Below are positions 16,711 through 26,227 of a DNA stretch of 64,000 nucleotides, piece by piece; the stretch's first letter is position 1; each line of letters starts with the position of its first letter. The stretch covers positions 1 to 64,000 of the forward strand of contig NZ_JAEDAE010000005.1 of the NCBI RefSeq assembly GCF_016056375.1, given 5' to 3'. The notes beneath the pieces are model-generated. The model saw only the letters and a list, made by a program, of their open reading frames with translations. It did no database searches and was not told where the DNA came from. Both the position numbers and the translations under genes were made by a program. This DNA comes from Hymenobacter negativus. GTDB lineage: Bacteria; Bacteroidota; Bacteroidia; Cytophagales; Hymenobacteraceae.

Positions 16711-17934
16711 ATGGTTGGGTTGTTCGCTAAAATCGCCTTTTCAACGCTGCTGGCCGTGCCGGCTTGCGGCAGCTCCCGCCCGGCGGCCCCGGCCGCGCCA
16801 CATACGTTGGCCACCCCGCCCCGCGTTGCCGCCCTCACCGTGGGGGCCGAGCGGCTCGATAAATACCTTCCCCAACTCAAGGGCAAGCGCGTGGGCCTGG
16901 TCATTAACCAGACTTCGCGCGTGGGCCGGGCCTACCTCGTGGACACGCTGCGGGCGAAGGGTGTGAATGTGACGGCCATTTTCGCGCCCGAGCACGGTTT
17001 CCGGGGCGAGGAGGCCGACGGCGCCACCATCACCGACGGCCGCGATGCCCGCAGCGGCGTACCCGTGCGCTCGGTGTACGGCAAAACCAAGAAGCCCACC
17101 CCCGAAATGCTGGCCGACGTGGACGTGCTCATTTTCGACATTCAGGATGTGGGGGCGCGCTTTTATACCTTCATTAGCACGCTGCACTACGTGATGGAGG
17201 CCGCGGCCGAGCAGGACAAAACGGTCATCGTCCTCGACCGCCCCAACCCCAACGGTGACCTCGTGGACGGCCCCATCCTGGAGCCGGCCCACAAATCCTT
17301 CGTCGGCCTCGACCCGCTGCCCATTGCCCACGGCCTCACGGTGGGCGAACTGGCTCAGATGATTAACGGCGAAAAGTGGCTGGCCGGGGGTAAGAAATGC
17401 GCCCTCACGGTGGTGCCGCTAGCAGCCGGCTACACCCACGCTACGGCCTACGCCCTGCCCATTGCGCCCTCGCCCAACCTGCCCACCGCCCACGCCGTGG
17501 CCCTCTACCCCAGTATCTGCCTGTTTGAGGGCACCAATGTGAGCGTGGGGCGTGGCACCAGCACGCCGTTTGAGGTCATTGGCAGTCCCGCGCAGCCGGC
17601 CACGCGGCCTTACACCTTCACCCCCGCGCCCAATGCCGGCTCGCCCAGCCCGCCGATGAAGGGCCAGGCCTGCCACGGCCTCAACCTGGCCGGTGTGCCC
17701 ACCCGCGCCGCCTCGGGTGGCCTGGTGCTGAGCTACCTGCTCGATTTTTATCAGCAAAGCACCGATAAGGCGCACTTCTTCGGGAAATATTTTGAAGAGT
17801 TGTCGGGCACAAATACACTGCGCGAACAGATTATCGCGGGCAAGACGGAGGCCGAAATCCGCGCCTCCTGGGCTCCTGGTCTGACCAGGTTCAAAGCCCT
17901 GCGCAAGAAATACCTGCTCTACCCGGAGCGGTAG
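16711..17934 (+). CDS. DUF1343 family protein (NamZ-like exo-beta-N-acetylmuramidase), lipoprotein
   Basis: 407 residues from ATG 16711. The N-terminus MVGLFAKIAFSTLLAVPACG has a lipobox (VPAC), so it is probably lipid-anchored. The body matches DUF1343, whose characterised member NamZ releases terminal MurNAc from peptidoglycan fragments. Conserved blocks: KRVGLVINQTSRV, IFAPEHGFRGE, VYGKTKKPTPEM, FDIQDVGARFYTFISTL, VLDRPNPN, GLTVGELAQMINGE and YPSICLFEGTNVSVGRGT. This points to cell-wall recycling, in keeping with the M23 gene nearby. An upstream ATG at 16624 would add a non-signal extension and is not favoured. Confidence 0.88.
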   Translation: MVGLFAKIAFSTLLAVPACGSSRPAAPAAPHTLATPPRVAALTVGAERLDKYLPQLKGKRVGLVINQTSRVGRAYLVDTLRAKGVNVTAIFAPEHGFRGEEADGATITDGRDARSGVPVRSVYGKTKKPTPEMLADVDVLIFDIQDVGARFYTFISTLHYVMEAAAEQDKTVIVLDRPNPNGDLVDGPILEPAHKSFVGLDPLPIAHGLTVGELAQMINGEKWLAGGKKCALTVVPLAAGYTHATAYALPIAPSPNLPTAHAVALYPSICLFEGTNVSVGRGTSTPFEVIGSPAQPATRPYTFTPAPNAGSPSPPMKGQACHGLNLAGVPTRAASGGLVLSYLLDFYQQSTDKAHFFGKYFEELSGTNTLREQIIAGKTEAEIRASWAPGLTRFKALRKKYLLYPER

Positions 17935-17972
17935 AAGCTTCCGGACTGCTTTTACTGCAGCGCGGACTTTGC

Positions 17973-18007
17973 AATCTGCGTCCCCATGCCATTCAGGGAC
18001 GCAGATT
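17973..18007. repeat. Short inverted repeat between the DUF1343 gene and fmt
   Basis: AATCTGCGTCCC and its complement GGGACGCAGATT separated by 11 bases, flanked by gcgcggactttgc and cagcgctacg. The words resemble the repeat at 31853-31935. There is no T-run, so termination is uncertain. Confidence 0.6.
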
Positions 18008-18042
18008 ACAGCGCTACGGCCGTTCGGCGTTTTCTTTGTCCC

Positions 18043-18978
18043 ATGAATACTCCCCTGCGCCTGGTTTTCATGGGCACTCCCGATTTTGCCGTGCCCACCC
18101 TCGAAAGCCTACTGGCTTGGCCCGGCGGGCAGGTGGTGGCCGTTGTCACGGCTCCGGACCGGCCGGCAGGGCGCGGGCGGCAGCTTCAGGCCTCAGCCGT
18201 GAAGCAGGCCGCCGAAGCCCACGGCCTGCCCGTGCTACAGCCCACCAACCTGAAATCGCCCGAATTTCAGGCCGAGCTCAAAAGCTACGCCGCCGATTTG
18301 CAAGTGGTGGTGGCCTTCCGCATGCTGCCCGAGGCCGTGTGGAACATGCCCCGGCTGGGTTCCATCAACATCCACGGCTCGCTGCTGCCGCAGTATCGCG
18401 GCGCGGCCCCCATCAACTGGGCCCTGATGCATGGCGACACGGAAACCGGCGTCACCTCCTTTTTCCTGCGCCACGAGATTGACACCGGCGACCTCATTTT
18501 CCAAGACAAAATTGCCATCGCCCCGGAAGACGATTTCGGTAGCGTGTACGACAAATTGAAACTGGTGGGCGCGGCCCTCGCCCGCCGCTCGGTGGAGGCC
18601 ATTGCGGCCGGCACTGCCCCCAGCACCCCCCAGGAGCAGCGGGCCGACCTGCGCCCCGCCCCCAAGCTCCAGAAGGAAACCGGCCGCCTCGATTTTGCCC
18701 GCCCCGCCGCCGAGCTGGTGAACTGGGTGCGCGGCCTCTCTCCCATTCCCACCGCCTTTGCCGCCTTGCCCGATGGGCGCATCATCAAGATTTTCCGCGC
18801 CGCCGCCCTGCCTTTTGAGGGCGAAGCTGCTTCGGCCGGCACCTGGGCTTCAGATGGCAAGAAGTACTTGCGGGTGGCCGCCGCCGATGCCTGGCTCGAT
18901 TTGCTGGATGTGCAGCTCGAAGGCAAAAAGCGAATGCCGGTGCAGGAGCTGCTGCGCGGGTTCCGGCTGCCGGCCTAG
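18043..18978 (+). CDS. fmt: Methionyl-tRNA formyltransferase
   Basis: 311 residues, normal for Fmt, which formylates Met-tRNAfMet for translation initiation. The N-terminal formyltransferase domain has LVFMGTPDFAVPTLESLL, APDRPAGRGR, the catalytic NIHGSLLPQYRGAAPINWAL (Asn and His), and HEIDTGDLIFQ with the catalytic Asp. The C-terminal OB-like domain (about 205-311) includes VRGLSPIPTAF. ATG 18043 follows TTTG at 18036-18039 by only three bases, so the transcript may be nearly leaderless. An in-frame ATG at 17986 would run through the inverted repeat and is rejected. Confidence 0.95.
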   Translation: MNTPLRLVFMGTPDFAVPTLESLLAWPGGQVVAVVTAPDRPAGRGRQLQASAVKQAAEAHGLPVLQPTNLKSPEFQAELKSYAADLQVVVAFRMLPEAVWNMPRLGSINIHGSLLPQYRGAAPINWALMHGDTETGVTSFFLRHEIDTGDLIFQDKIAIAPEDDFGSVYDKLKLVGAALARRSVEAIAAGTAPSTPQEQRADLRPAPKLQKETGRLDFARPAAELVNWVRGLSPIPTAFAALPDGRIIKIFRAAALPFEGEAASAGTWASDGKKYLRVAAADAWLDLLDVQLEGKKRMPVQELLRGFRLPA

Positions 18979-19006
18979 CAGTGCATCATGCCAGGCAAGC
19001 GTCGCC

Positions 19007-19035
19007 CGTCATCCTGAGCTTGCGAAGGACCTTAT
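19007..19035. repeat. Left arm of inverted repeat (TCATCCTGAGC class)
   Basis: CGTCATCCTGAGCTTGCGAA then ggaccttat; exactly complementary over about 29 bases to 19078-19106, apart from one end base. Confidence 0.85.
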
Positions 19036-19077
19036 CTTGTCCGCTTTGTTGTAATTGCTGCAAACTGTTTGCACGTA

Positions 19078-19106
19078 ATAAGGTCCTTCGCAAGCTCAGG
19101 ATGACA
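19078..19106. repeat. Right arm of inverted repeat (TCATCCTGAGC class)
   Basis: ATAAGGTCCTTCGCAAGCTC then aggatgaca. Together with 19007-19035 it forms a 29-bp stem with a 42-base loop between fmt and folA. Confidence 0.85.
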
Positions 19107-19162
19107 GACGTTAGAAATCTGCATTACCAAACAATTACACGATTCTCTCTAATCCAAACCCA

Positions 19163-19651
19163 ATGGTTTCCTTCGTCGTGGCCGTAGCCGAAAACAATGC
19201 CATCGGCAAAGATGGCGAGCTGCCCTGGGGCCACCTGCCCGATGACCTGCAGCATTTCAAGCGTCTCACCCTGGGCCACCCCGTGGTGATGGGACGCCGC
19301 ACCTACGACAGCCTCGGTCGGGCCTTACCTAAGCGCCCCAACATCGTAATTACGCGTCAGCCCGGCTGGGCCGCTCCCGGCTGCGAAACCGCCGCCTCGG
19401 TGCCCGCCGCTCTGGCCCGCGCCCGCGAGCTCGACGAGGAAGTATGTGTAATCGGGGGCGGCGAAATCTACCGCGAAGCCCTGCCCGCCGCCGATGTCAT
19501 TTACCTCACCGAAGTGCACCATTCTTTTGAGGGCGATGCCTTCTTCCCTACCCTCAGCCCCAGCGAGTGGCGCGAAGAAACCCGCGAGCGCCACGAAGCC
19601 GACGAGCGCCACGCCTACGCTTTCAGCTTCGTAACACTGCGGCGACGGTAG
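19163..19651 (+). CDS. folA: Dihydrofolate reductase
   Basis: 162 residues, the usual DHFR size; reduces dihydrofolate to tetrahydrofolate with NADPH. Motifs: FVVAVAENNAIGKDGELPWG (the substrate-site acid is the Asp in LPDDLQHFKRLT), VVMGRRTYDSLG, and CVIGGGEIYREALPAADVIYLTEV (NADPH-binding GGG). The C-terminal FSFVTLRRR is also typical. It lies downstream of fmt, and both serve one-carbon metabolism, although a long inverted repeat separates them. thyA is not in the window. Confidence 0.95.
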   Translation: MVSFVVAVAENNAIGKDGELPWGHLPDDLQHFKRLTLGHPVVMGRRTYDSLGRALPKRPNIVITRQPGWAAPGCETAASVPAALARARELDEEVCVIGGGEIYREALPAADVIYLTEVHHSFEGDAFFPTLSPSEWREETRERHEADERHAYAFSFVTLRRR

Positions 19652-19656
19652 CGGGC

Positions 19657-19693
19657 TCTGTCATTGCGAGGCGCAGCCGAAGCAATCCGCCCT
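19657..19693. repeat. Left arm of inverted repeat (TGTCATTGCGAG class)
   Basis: TCTGTCATTGCGAGGCGCAG then ccgaagcaatccgccct; complementary to 19782-19818 with two or three mismatches. Confidence 0.85.
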
Positions 19694-19721
19694 CTCAAAA
19701 CTAGACACGCTCTTTTATCAG

Positions 19722-19754
19722 AAAGCCCCGACACTGCATAGTGCCGGGGCTTTT
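19722..19754. terminator. Terminator inside the inverted repeat between folA and porU2
   Basis: AAAGCCCCG-ACACT-gcat-AGTG-CCGGGGCTTTT. It lies between convergent genes and inside the outer repeat arms. Confidence 0.8.
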
Positions 19755-19781
19755 CACATCTCAGGGCTTGTCACATTGTAC

Positions 19782-19818
19782 AGGACGGATTGCTTCGGTT
19801 GCGCCTCGCAATGACAGG
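19782..19818. repeat. Right arm of inverted repeat (TGTCATTGCGAG class)
   Basis: AGGACGGATTGCTTCGGTTG then cgcctcgcaatgacagg. It ends seven bases from the porU2 stop at 19825. Confidence 0.85.
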
Positions 19819-19824
19819 CGAAGA

Positions 19825-22800
19825 CTAGCGCATGAGCACCAGCTTGCCCCAGTCGTTTTTGAAGGCCTTGTCGCCGCCTGTGGCGCGGTGGCCGAACTGG
19901 GCACCGGGGTCATCGAGGGCCACGCGATAGAGGTAGGTGCCGTTGGCGAGGCGGTCGCCGTAGGTGTCGGTGCCGTCCCAGGCAAAATCGGTGATGTTGT
20001 TGCCGATGTGCAACGGGCCGAGCTCGTTCATGAAAATCTCGCGCACCACCTTGCCGGTGAGGGTCACAATCTGGATTTTCATGTTGCGGGGCAGTTCCTG
20101 GCCCGTGAGGGTGAACACAAAGCGGGCCTTGCTCACCACCGGGTTCGGGTACGGGTACACATTGGAGATTTGCGAGGCGTTCACCACTTCAAATTTCACC
20201 TGGAAGTTTTGGGCACCGGCGCTGGAGTTGCTGGGGTCGCGGCCCTGCACTTCCAGCGTGTACATACCATCCGGGAGCGGGCCGGTTTTGCCGGGCTCGT
20301 AGACCAGCTTGGCCACGCTGCCGTTGGTCTGGTCTACACTGAAATGGAAGTTGTTGCTGTTCACGTCCATCACGGTCGGCACGGTCTGGCCGGGGCGTTG
20401 CAGCAGCACGGTGAAGAACGAAGCGTCGGTGATGTGGCGGAATTTGTCCTCGTCGTTGAGCTGGATATTGATGACGGGCATGGCCGATACCAGCTCGCCG
20501 TTGAGGATGTGCCGGCCATCAAAAGCCACGTCAAGGGTCGGGGGCACGTTGCGGTCAATTACCGTGAATTGGGGCAGCGACAGCTCGTTGTTGGCGTAGT
20601 TCTGCTCGCGCTGCAGGCGGGGGTTCACCACCACTTCCACCACGAAAGTGCCGAACTTACCAATCATGCTGAATTTGACCGGGATGGTCAGTGTATTGCC
20701 CGGCAGCAGCACCGTGTTGGTGCTTACATCGGCCGTGGCCACAATCGCTTGGCCCCCTGTGGTCGAGCGCAGGTTTACCCGGGTTATCAGGGGAGCCGCA
20801 AAAGGTGCATCTGAAATATTTTGAAATTTCACCGGGAAGGTGATGTAAGCGGAGTCGGCGGCCTGACGCGCAAATTTGGCCGGGTCGTAATCCGCAGTAG
20901 TGGCTAGGTCGCGCCGCACCACGCCTTCGGGCACGCCCTGCGAGGTCACGAGCCATTGTTCCAGCTGCGGCGGAATGCGCGTCACGTTGTCAGACAAGGC
21001 CAGCTCCAAGCGCAGGTACGGGTAGGTTTTGGCCGAAACTACCGACGTCAGCGGCTCCACCGCACGCGTCACATTGGGCAGCACCACCGTTTCGTGGCCC
21101 AGCGAGTCGATGCCCACCACACTCAGCGTGTGCTGGCCATTGGGCGTGAGGGTGCGAATGGTGCTGTACAAATTGGTCCACTGTTTGGATGGGCCAATGC
21201 GCGTCGAGACAATGCGGCCGGAAGGATTGGACTGCTGCAAAGTGTCGCGCAGCACGATGGTCTGGATATTTTTGGCGATGGTGCTGCTGGCATCCGGTCC
21301 GGTCTCGTGCATGAGGCGGCCGGTGGTAGCCGTGAGTTTCTGGCCCAGCAGCGCCAGTGGCTCGCCATCGGCCAGTTGGGTGATAAGGCGGGAGCCCAAT
21401 AGGGCCTGCAGGCGGGTTTTGAGGGCCGTGGGCAGCAGTGAGTAGCGCAGACGGTTGGCCGATACCACGGCCACGTAGGAGCCGGCCGGAATAGCTGTCA
21501 GGAAGTCGTTCAGCTGTTGTTGCCGGGTGGCGCTATAGTTCAGGTTATCGAGGGTGTCAACCGCAGTAGCCGTACTGGCTGGGTCGGTCACTGAGAAGTA
21601 ATAAAAATTATCCGGAGCCTGCCCGCATTGCTGGTAGCTGGCCGGCATGGCCACCGGCAGCAGCGAAGCTCCGCTGTACACGGCAATCAGCAGGTTGGGC
21701 GAGCGCACCCCACACCCGCTTACGGAGGGCTGCCCCGCTGCTGTGCGAATGTAAATACCTGCCCCACTCAACGCGGCAAAGTTGGCCGGGCTGCGGGGTG
21801 GGCCGCCCCCGCGCGTGCGCAGCACCAGCGGCACCCGCGTGGCAGCAAATTCCCAGCGGCCGGTGGGAGCATTCACTTCCACGCCGGTGCGCGTATCCTG
21901 CTTGAACTGCGTGTAATGGCTCTGCGACCAGCCGCCGGGGCTGCCCGGAATCACCCGCAGCGAAGAGGTGGTCCAATCGCCACTTTCGCCAGCAGCCGGG
22001 GTATGGAAACGCGCGCGCCAGTACCACACCAGGCTGTCGCGCTGGCCCAGGCTGGCCGGCAGCGTGGGCGTCCACTCCGCCAGCAGGCCGGCCGTGATGG
22101 TGGTGCGCTGCACGGCCCCGTTAAAGGTTGCCACGGTGTCAATCTCAAAATCGTAGTCGCGCTGCGTGCCAATCAGGTTGTTTGATTGCACCACCAGCCG
22201 GGGTCGGTTCGAGCCGACAATTGCAAATTCGGTGGGGTTCAGCACCGAAACGCCCCCGCTCAAAAAGGTATAGTCGATTTGGGCAGAGTTGTTGGTTTCG
22301 CTCACCTCCGTAATTCGGTTGTTCGGGTCCAGCATGACCACAAACGTGCTGCTGCCGCTTGCGCCTACGCTGTTGCGCATGGGCAAGGTGTAGGTAGTAT
22401 CAGGGCCCCACGCGGCGCGCACGGTGAAGGAGTACACCGAGTCGGCCCGGGTAGGCGTCGGAGGGAACTTCCGCGTCACCCGAATTTCTAAGGGCTCGGT
22501 GGGAATTTTGCCTGGATTAGATACGCCCACGTTTAGCACAAAGTCACGCGAGTCGGCACGCACTGTAGTCTGGCCAGCGGCGGGTACGATGGAAAGTTTA
22601 GCAGAACTGGCAATGAAATCGGGCAGCGGCGGCGCGTACAGGCTCAGAGTGGGGTCGCCCTGCCAGCCGGTGCACAGCAGTTGCTCCATTTCGTAGTCTT
22701 GCGTGAAGGTGCTTTGCAGGCGGCGCACCACCTCGTCGTGTACCACCGTGATGGGCCTGCCATACCAGGCCGGGTCGTTGAACAATAGCTTGTAAAGCGT

Positions 22801-25017
22801 ATCCTGGGCAATACTCAAAGGAGTCGCATAGCTAAAACCTGATTCCGCCAGCGAGCCCAGCGCGCCCTTTCGGTCGGCAAACAGCCAGTCTTCCACCACA
22901 GTAGCGGCCCTGGTAAAAGTGGAGTTAGCTGAGCAGCCACTCAAAAACAGAAACGGATACTTCCGATAATTTGCAAACGCCGGCATGTTAGAAGGCATGC
23001 CGAAGTTGAAGGTGAAGGCGGTGGGCGCCGCGTGGCCGAAATAGGAAATCAGCGAAAGCCCGGCATTGAGTTGGGCCGAAATATCGACGTTGACCGGCAG
23101 CGGCGTATTCCGAACCTCCGTTTCGACGTGTCCCCCAAACAACGGACGCTCGACACGGGCCTTCGCGGCATCCATATACGACTTGTATTCAATGGCTTCG
23201 TTAGCATCCTTGGCCCCAACCAGGTGCAACACGTTTTTGCGCCAGGGCTGGGTACCCAGCGGCTCCAGATTCTGCAGGTCCTGGTCGATTACCTTGTTCA
23301 GGTAATTCACTACTTGCTGAGGGGTGGTGACGGTGAGGCGGCCGGTGTGCAGCCGGGCCACGAAGTTGTTGTTGGCATAGTCCGCCGTCAGTAGATTGTC
23401 CGACACGGAGCGGGAACTGGTGGGCACCAGGTCGAGACCCAATTCTCCGTTGCGGGCAAAATAAGCCCCTCCCACCGGCTCGCTGGGCACAATTCCCTTG
23501 CCCAACAGCAGCAGGTAGCGGTTGGTGGCGTTGGGTGTAGCCGCTGCCAGCCACCGCGTGAAGTGGCGCAGCGCCAGCCACGACTTTTCGCCGTAAAAAA
23601 ACTGGTCGTACAGCTGCTGCGAGGTTACCATCAGCGTGTCGTAGTGGCCCCCGGCCGTTGAGGCCCGGTAGTTGGCGTAGGCGCGGGCCGCGTTGGGCAC
23701 GGTGCCTACAGCCCCCATCAGTTGCGGATGCGTGATGATGGTGAACGTAGGCACTGCCGGATTGATGGTCCGGAACCGTACCCGGCGAGCCGGCAACGGC
23801 TTGGGCAGCGTGGCTTCATCAGCCAGCATGAGGCGGTGCGTGGCTGCCGCCGTAGCCCCCGGAAACACAAAGCGCTTCAGCCCAGCAGTGGCGCCGGACG
23901 TTGCCACCACCCGCTGCACATTGTACAAATCGTTGATATCGAAGCCAGCCACCGTAGCGGGCACGTTCGCCAGCTCGTAGGTAGCGGGGCCGCTTAGCAG
24001 CGAGTCGTTCTGAAAAAGAAGCCGGTTGCGGCTAGCCAACCAAGTTGGGGCCTGCGGGGCAATGGTGCGCAGATAGTGCGACACAAAATAATCATCCGCT
24101 GCTACCGGAGCCACGCTTTTCAGCTTAATCACGACCGTGCCGGTACTGCTGATGTCGGAGGCTTGCAGCGCAAATGTTTGTCGGGCCCGCACCAGTCCCA
24201 CATAGTTCATTACCCCCAGCACCCGCTCGGTTCCACCAGGCGGTATCACTATCACCTGCGTATGATGAGCGATACCCGTACCGCCGGCCCGCTGAGAAAA
24301 GTCCTGCCCACCAAACAAGAGCACCTCTACCCGAGGCAACGGCCCGGCACTCGCTGGATTAACAGAAACGGAATCAAGGGTGTACGTCAATTCCTTGTTC
24401 GCATTATTGCTGCCATTCATGTAGAAGCCCTCGCCAGCCTGCATCCAGGGCAGATACGTATTCAACGTCTCCGGATAGTCGACGAAGCCCTCAATACGGA
24501 GGGTGAGCCGCTCGCGCAGGGTGTGCGGGTGTACAGTGCCGCCGGCCGCCGCCGGCTCCTGCATGTGGCGGCCAGCAGTGCCAGCGCGCCAGGTGAGGAA
24601 ATAGCTGGCCGTATCGGTGTAAAGGCTAAAGTATTGATGCGGTTGGTCGGCGGCATTTTTGTAGAGCTCCGCATCGAGCCGGCCGTCGTTGTGCACGGCG
24701 TAAAACTCGATAAATGAGGTGGCATCCAGCGTGGTGCGGCTGCCGCCCACGTAGGTGGCAATTTCCCGGCCGCGCCGCCAGATTTGGAGTTCGTTGGGCA
24801 CTACACCGGTAATGCCGGCCTGGGTCAGGTACTGATAATCAATTTTATATAGTCCATCGCGCACTATTTTCATTTTATAGTACGTCTGGCCGGGCACAAT
24901 CCATTCGTTGCCTACCGGCCCGGACTGGGCGTGGGCGGCGGCACTGGTCAGCCACAACCCCAGCCACATTAGCAGCACTGCCCATCGCTGCTTCGATTGT
25001 GTGTAATATTTATTCAT
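19825..25017 (-). CDS. porU2: Type IX secretion sortase-like C25 peptidase, PorU2 type
   Basis: 1730 residues with a signal peptide (1-31, ending AAAHAQ). Residues 32-420 are beta-rich and begin EWIVPGQTYYKMKIVRDGLY. The gingipain-like C25 domain (about 420-800) has the catalytic His in ISYFGHAAPTAF (H662) and the catalytic Cys in LFLSGCSANSTF (C695). Large Ig-like regions follow, and the last 90 residues (VYPYPNPVVSKARFVFTL, AWDGTDTYGDRLANGTYLYRV) form a FlgD-Ig-like domain. PorU cleaves C-terminal sorting signals from T9SS cargo at the outer membrane. The length (PorU is shorter, about 1200 residues) and domain order fit the PorU2 variant. A PorV-like gene lies 94 bases upstream on the same strand. 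Confidence 0.85.
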   Translation of the reverse strand: MNKYYTQSKQRWAVLLMWLGLWLTSAAAHAQSGPVGNEWIVPGQTYYKMKIVRDGLYKIDYQYLTQAGITGVVPNELQIWRRGREIATYVGGSRTTLDATSFIEFYAVHNDGRLDAELYKNAADQPHQYFSLYTDTASYFLTWRAGTAGRHMQEPAAAGGTVHPHTLRERLTLRIEGFVDYPETLNTYLPWMQAGEGFYMNGSNNANKELTYTLDSVSVNPASAGPLPRVEVLLFGGQDFSQRAGGTGIAHHTQVIVIPPGGTERVLGVMNYVGLVRARQTFALQASDISSTGTVVIKLKSVAPVAADDYFVSHYLRTIAPQAPTWLASRNRLLFQNDSLLSGPATYELANVPATVAGFDINDLYNVQRVVATSGATAGLKRFVFPGATAAATHRLMLADEATLPKPLPARRVRFRTINPAVPTFTIITHPQLMGAVGTVPNAARAYANYRASTAGGHYDTLMVTSQQLYDQFFYGEKSWLALRHFTRWLAAATPNATNRYLLLLGKGIVPSEPVGGAYFARNGELGLDLVPTSSRSVSDNLLTADYANNNFVARLHTGRLTVTTPQQVVNYLNKVIDQDLQNLEPLGTQPWRKNVLHLVGAKDANEAIEYKSYMDAAKARVERPLFGGHVETEVRNTPLPVNVDISAQLNAGLSLISYFGHAAPTAFTFNFGMPSNMPAFANYRKYPFLFLSGCSANSTFTRAATVVEDWLFADRKGALGSLAESGFSYATPLSIAQDTLYKLLFNDPAWYGRPITVVHDEVVRRLQSTFTQDYEMEQLLCTGWQGDPTLSLYAPPLPDFIASSAKLSIVPAAGQTTVRADSRDFVLNVGVSNPGKIPTEPLEIRVTRKFPPTPTRADSVYSFTVRAAWGPDTTYTLPMRNSVGASGSSTFVVMLDPNNRITEVSETNNSAQIDYTFLSGGVSVLNPTEFAIVGSNRPRLVVQSNNLIGTQRDYDFEIDTVATFNGAVQRTTITAGLLAEWTPTLPASLGQRDSLVWYWRARFHTPAAGESGDWTTSSLRVIPGSPGGWSQSHYTQFKQDTRTGVEVNAPTGRWEFAATRVPLVLRTRGGGPPRSPANFAALSGAGIYIRTAAGQPSVSGCGVRSPNLLIAVYSGASLLPVAMPASYQQCGQAPDNFYYFSVTDPASTATAVDTLDNLNYSATRQQQLNDFLTAIPAGSYVAVVSANRLRYSLLPTALKTRLQALLGSRLITQLADGEPLALLGQKLTATTGRLMHETGPDASSTIAKNIQTIVLRDTLQQSNPSGRIVSTRIGPSKQWTNLYSTIRTLTPNGQHTLSVVGIDSLGHETVVLPNVTRAVEPLTSVVSAKTYPYLRLELALSDNVTRIPPQLEQWLVTSQGVPEGVVRRDLATTADYDPAKFARQAADSAYITFPVKFQNISDAPFAAPLITRVNLRSTTGGQAIVATADVSTNTVLLPGNTLTIPVKFSMIGKFGTFVVEVVVNPRLQREQNYANNELSLPQFTVIDRNVPPTLDVAFDGRHILNGELVSAMPVINIQLNDEDKFRHITDASFFTVLLQRPGQTVPTVMDVNSNNFHFSVDQTNGSVAKLVYEPGKTGPLPDGMYTLEVQGRDPSNSSAGAQNFQVKFEVVNASQISNVYPYPNPVVSKARFVFTLTGQELPRNMKIQIVTLTGKVVREIFMNELGPLHIGNNITDFAWDGTDTYGDRLANGTYLYRVALDDPGAQFGHRATGGDKAFKNDWGKLVLMR

Positions 25018-25111
25018 CCTATTTCAAATTTCATTTATCCACTACTAATCAATCATCTACGCAGCTTGCGGCCAATCTGTCTGCCAGCTCCACCGAGAGT
25101 ACCCTGCGCTG

Positions 25112-26227
25112 CTATTTGAAGCCGTAACCCAGCGATACAATCAGCGAGTTGGTCTGCGACGCACTGCCCAGCTTCTCCACCGCCAGGCGCGACAGGGCCA
25201 GGTCGATGCGCAGACTGCTCACCGCCACGCCGGCCCCGAGGCTGTACTGGCCCTTCCACTGCATGGATTTATCCACCACGCTGCTGATTTTCTGAAAGTT
25301 GCCGACTCCGCCCCGCAGGAATACCAGGTTTTTGTAGCCCAGCTCCACGCCCAGGCGCGGGTCCACGCTCACGGCTTTGCTGGATACCAGGGTGTTGCGC
25401 TGGCCGTCAGTGGTTGCCTCCAGGTCGACGGCGACGAGGGCAGCGAACTGCTTCGGCAAATCGAAGCGGCGGCCCACGCCCAGCACGAAGCGCGGCAGCG
25501 TGATTTCGGTGCTGTTTTTCGGAATGGAATCCGACTTAATTGCGGTGTTGCTGTTCAGTCCCTTCACGTACTCGGCCGAGTTGATGTTCCAGGAATTGAA
25601 CGTGGTGGTGATGTCGCGGGCCATCAGAGCCACGTTCCAGCCCTTGCGGTTGTACTGCACGCCGGCATCGATGCCGAAGCCGTAGCCGTGGGCAAACTTG
25701 CCGATGTTGCGGTAGATGATTTTGCCGCTGCCGCCCACGCTCAGGCCTTCCACGCCCAGCTTGCGGGCGTAGGAGAGCAACAGTGCGTAATCGGCCACCG
25801 AGAAGTATTCAATCTTGCTGTAGTCGACGTAGCCATACTCGTTCACCAGGGCACGGGTATCGGCAATATTATCAACACCCAGACGCAACACACTTACGCC
25901 CAGCGCACTTTTATCATCCAGCGGCATGGAGAAGGCGGCGTAATCGTTTTTCACCACGCCCGAGAACAACTCGGAGTGCATCAGCACGCCGTCGTATTTG
26001 TGGGTTTGGTTGGTGAGACCGGCGGGGTTCCAGTAGCCGGCAGTGGCATCGTTGGCCAGGCTCACCTGCACCTTGCCCATGCCCAGGGCACGCGCCCCCA
26101 CGCCGATGTTCAGAAATTCGTTGCTGTACTTGGGCGTTTTGGTAGACTGCGCGGCGGCCGGTAGGGCCAGCGCGGCGGTGGCTCCCACGAGGACCAGCCC
26201 ACGGGCAACAGAGGAAAATTGGGACAT
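25112..26227 (-). CDS. PorV/PorQ family outer-membrane beta-barrel protein
   Basis: 371 residues from ATG 26227, which opens a signal peptide (MSQFSSVARGLVLVGATA, then ALPAAAQ). The body follows the FadL-like PorV/PorQ pattern: FLNIGVGARALGMGKVQVSL, ATAGYWNPAGL, repeated amphipathic strands, and a C-terminal LIVSLGYGFK ending in an aromatic-Lys. PorV works with PorU at the outer membrane as a shuttle and cargo-binding barrel of the type IX system. Its position directly upstream of porU2 supports this. PorV and PorQ cannot be told apart here by eye. Confidence 0.85.
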   Translation of the reverse strand: MSQFSSVARGLVLVGATAALALPAAAQSTKTPKYSNEFLNIGVGARALGMGKVQVSLANDATAGYWNPAGLTNQTHKYDGVLMHSELFSGVVKNDYAAFSMPLDDKSALGVSVLRLGVDNIADTRALVNEYGYVDYSKIEYFSVADYALLLSYARKLGVEGLSVGGSGKIIYRNIGKFAHGYGFGIDAGVQYNRKGWNVALMARDITTTFNSWNINSAEYVKGLNSNTAIKSDSIPKNSTEITLPRFVLGVGRRFDLPKQFAALVAVDLEATTDGQRNTLVSSKAVSVDPRLGVELGYKNLVFLRGGVGNFQKISSVVDKSMQWKGQYSLGAGVAVSSLRIDLALSRLAVEKLGSASQTNSLIVSLGYGFK

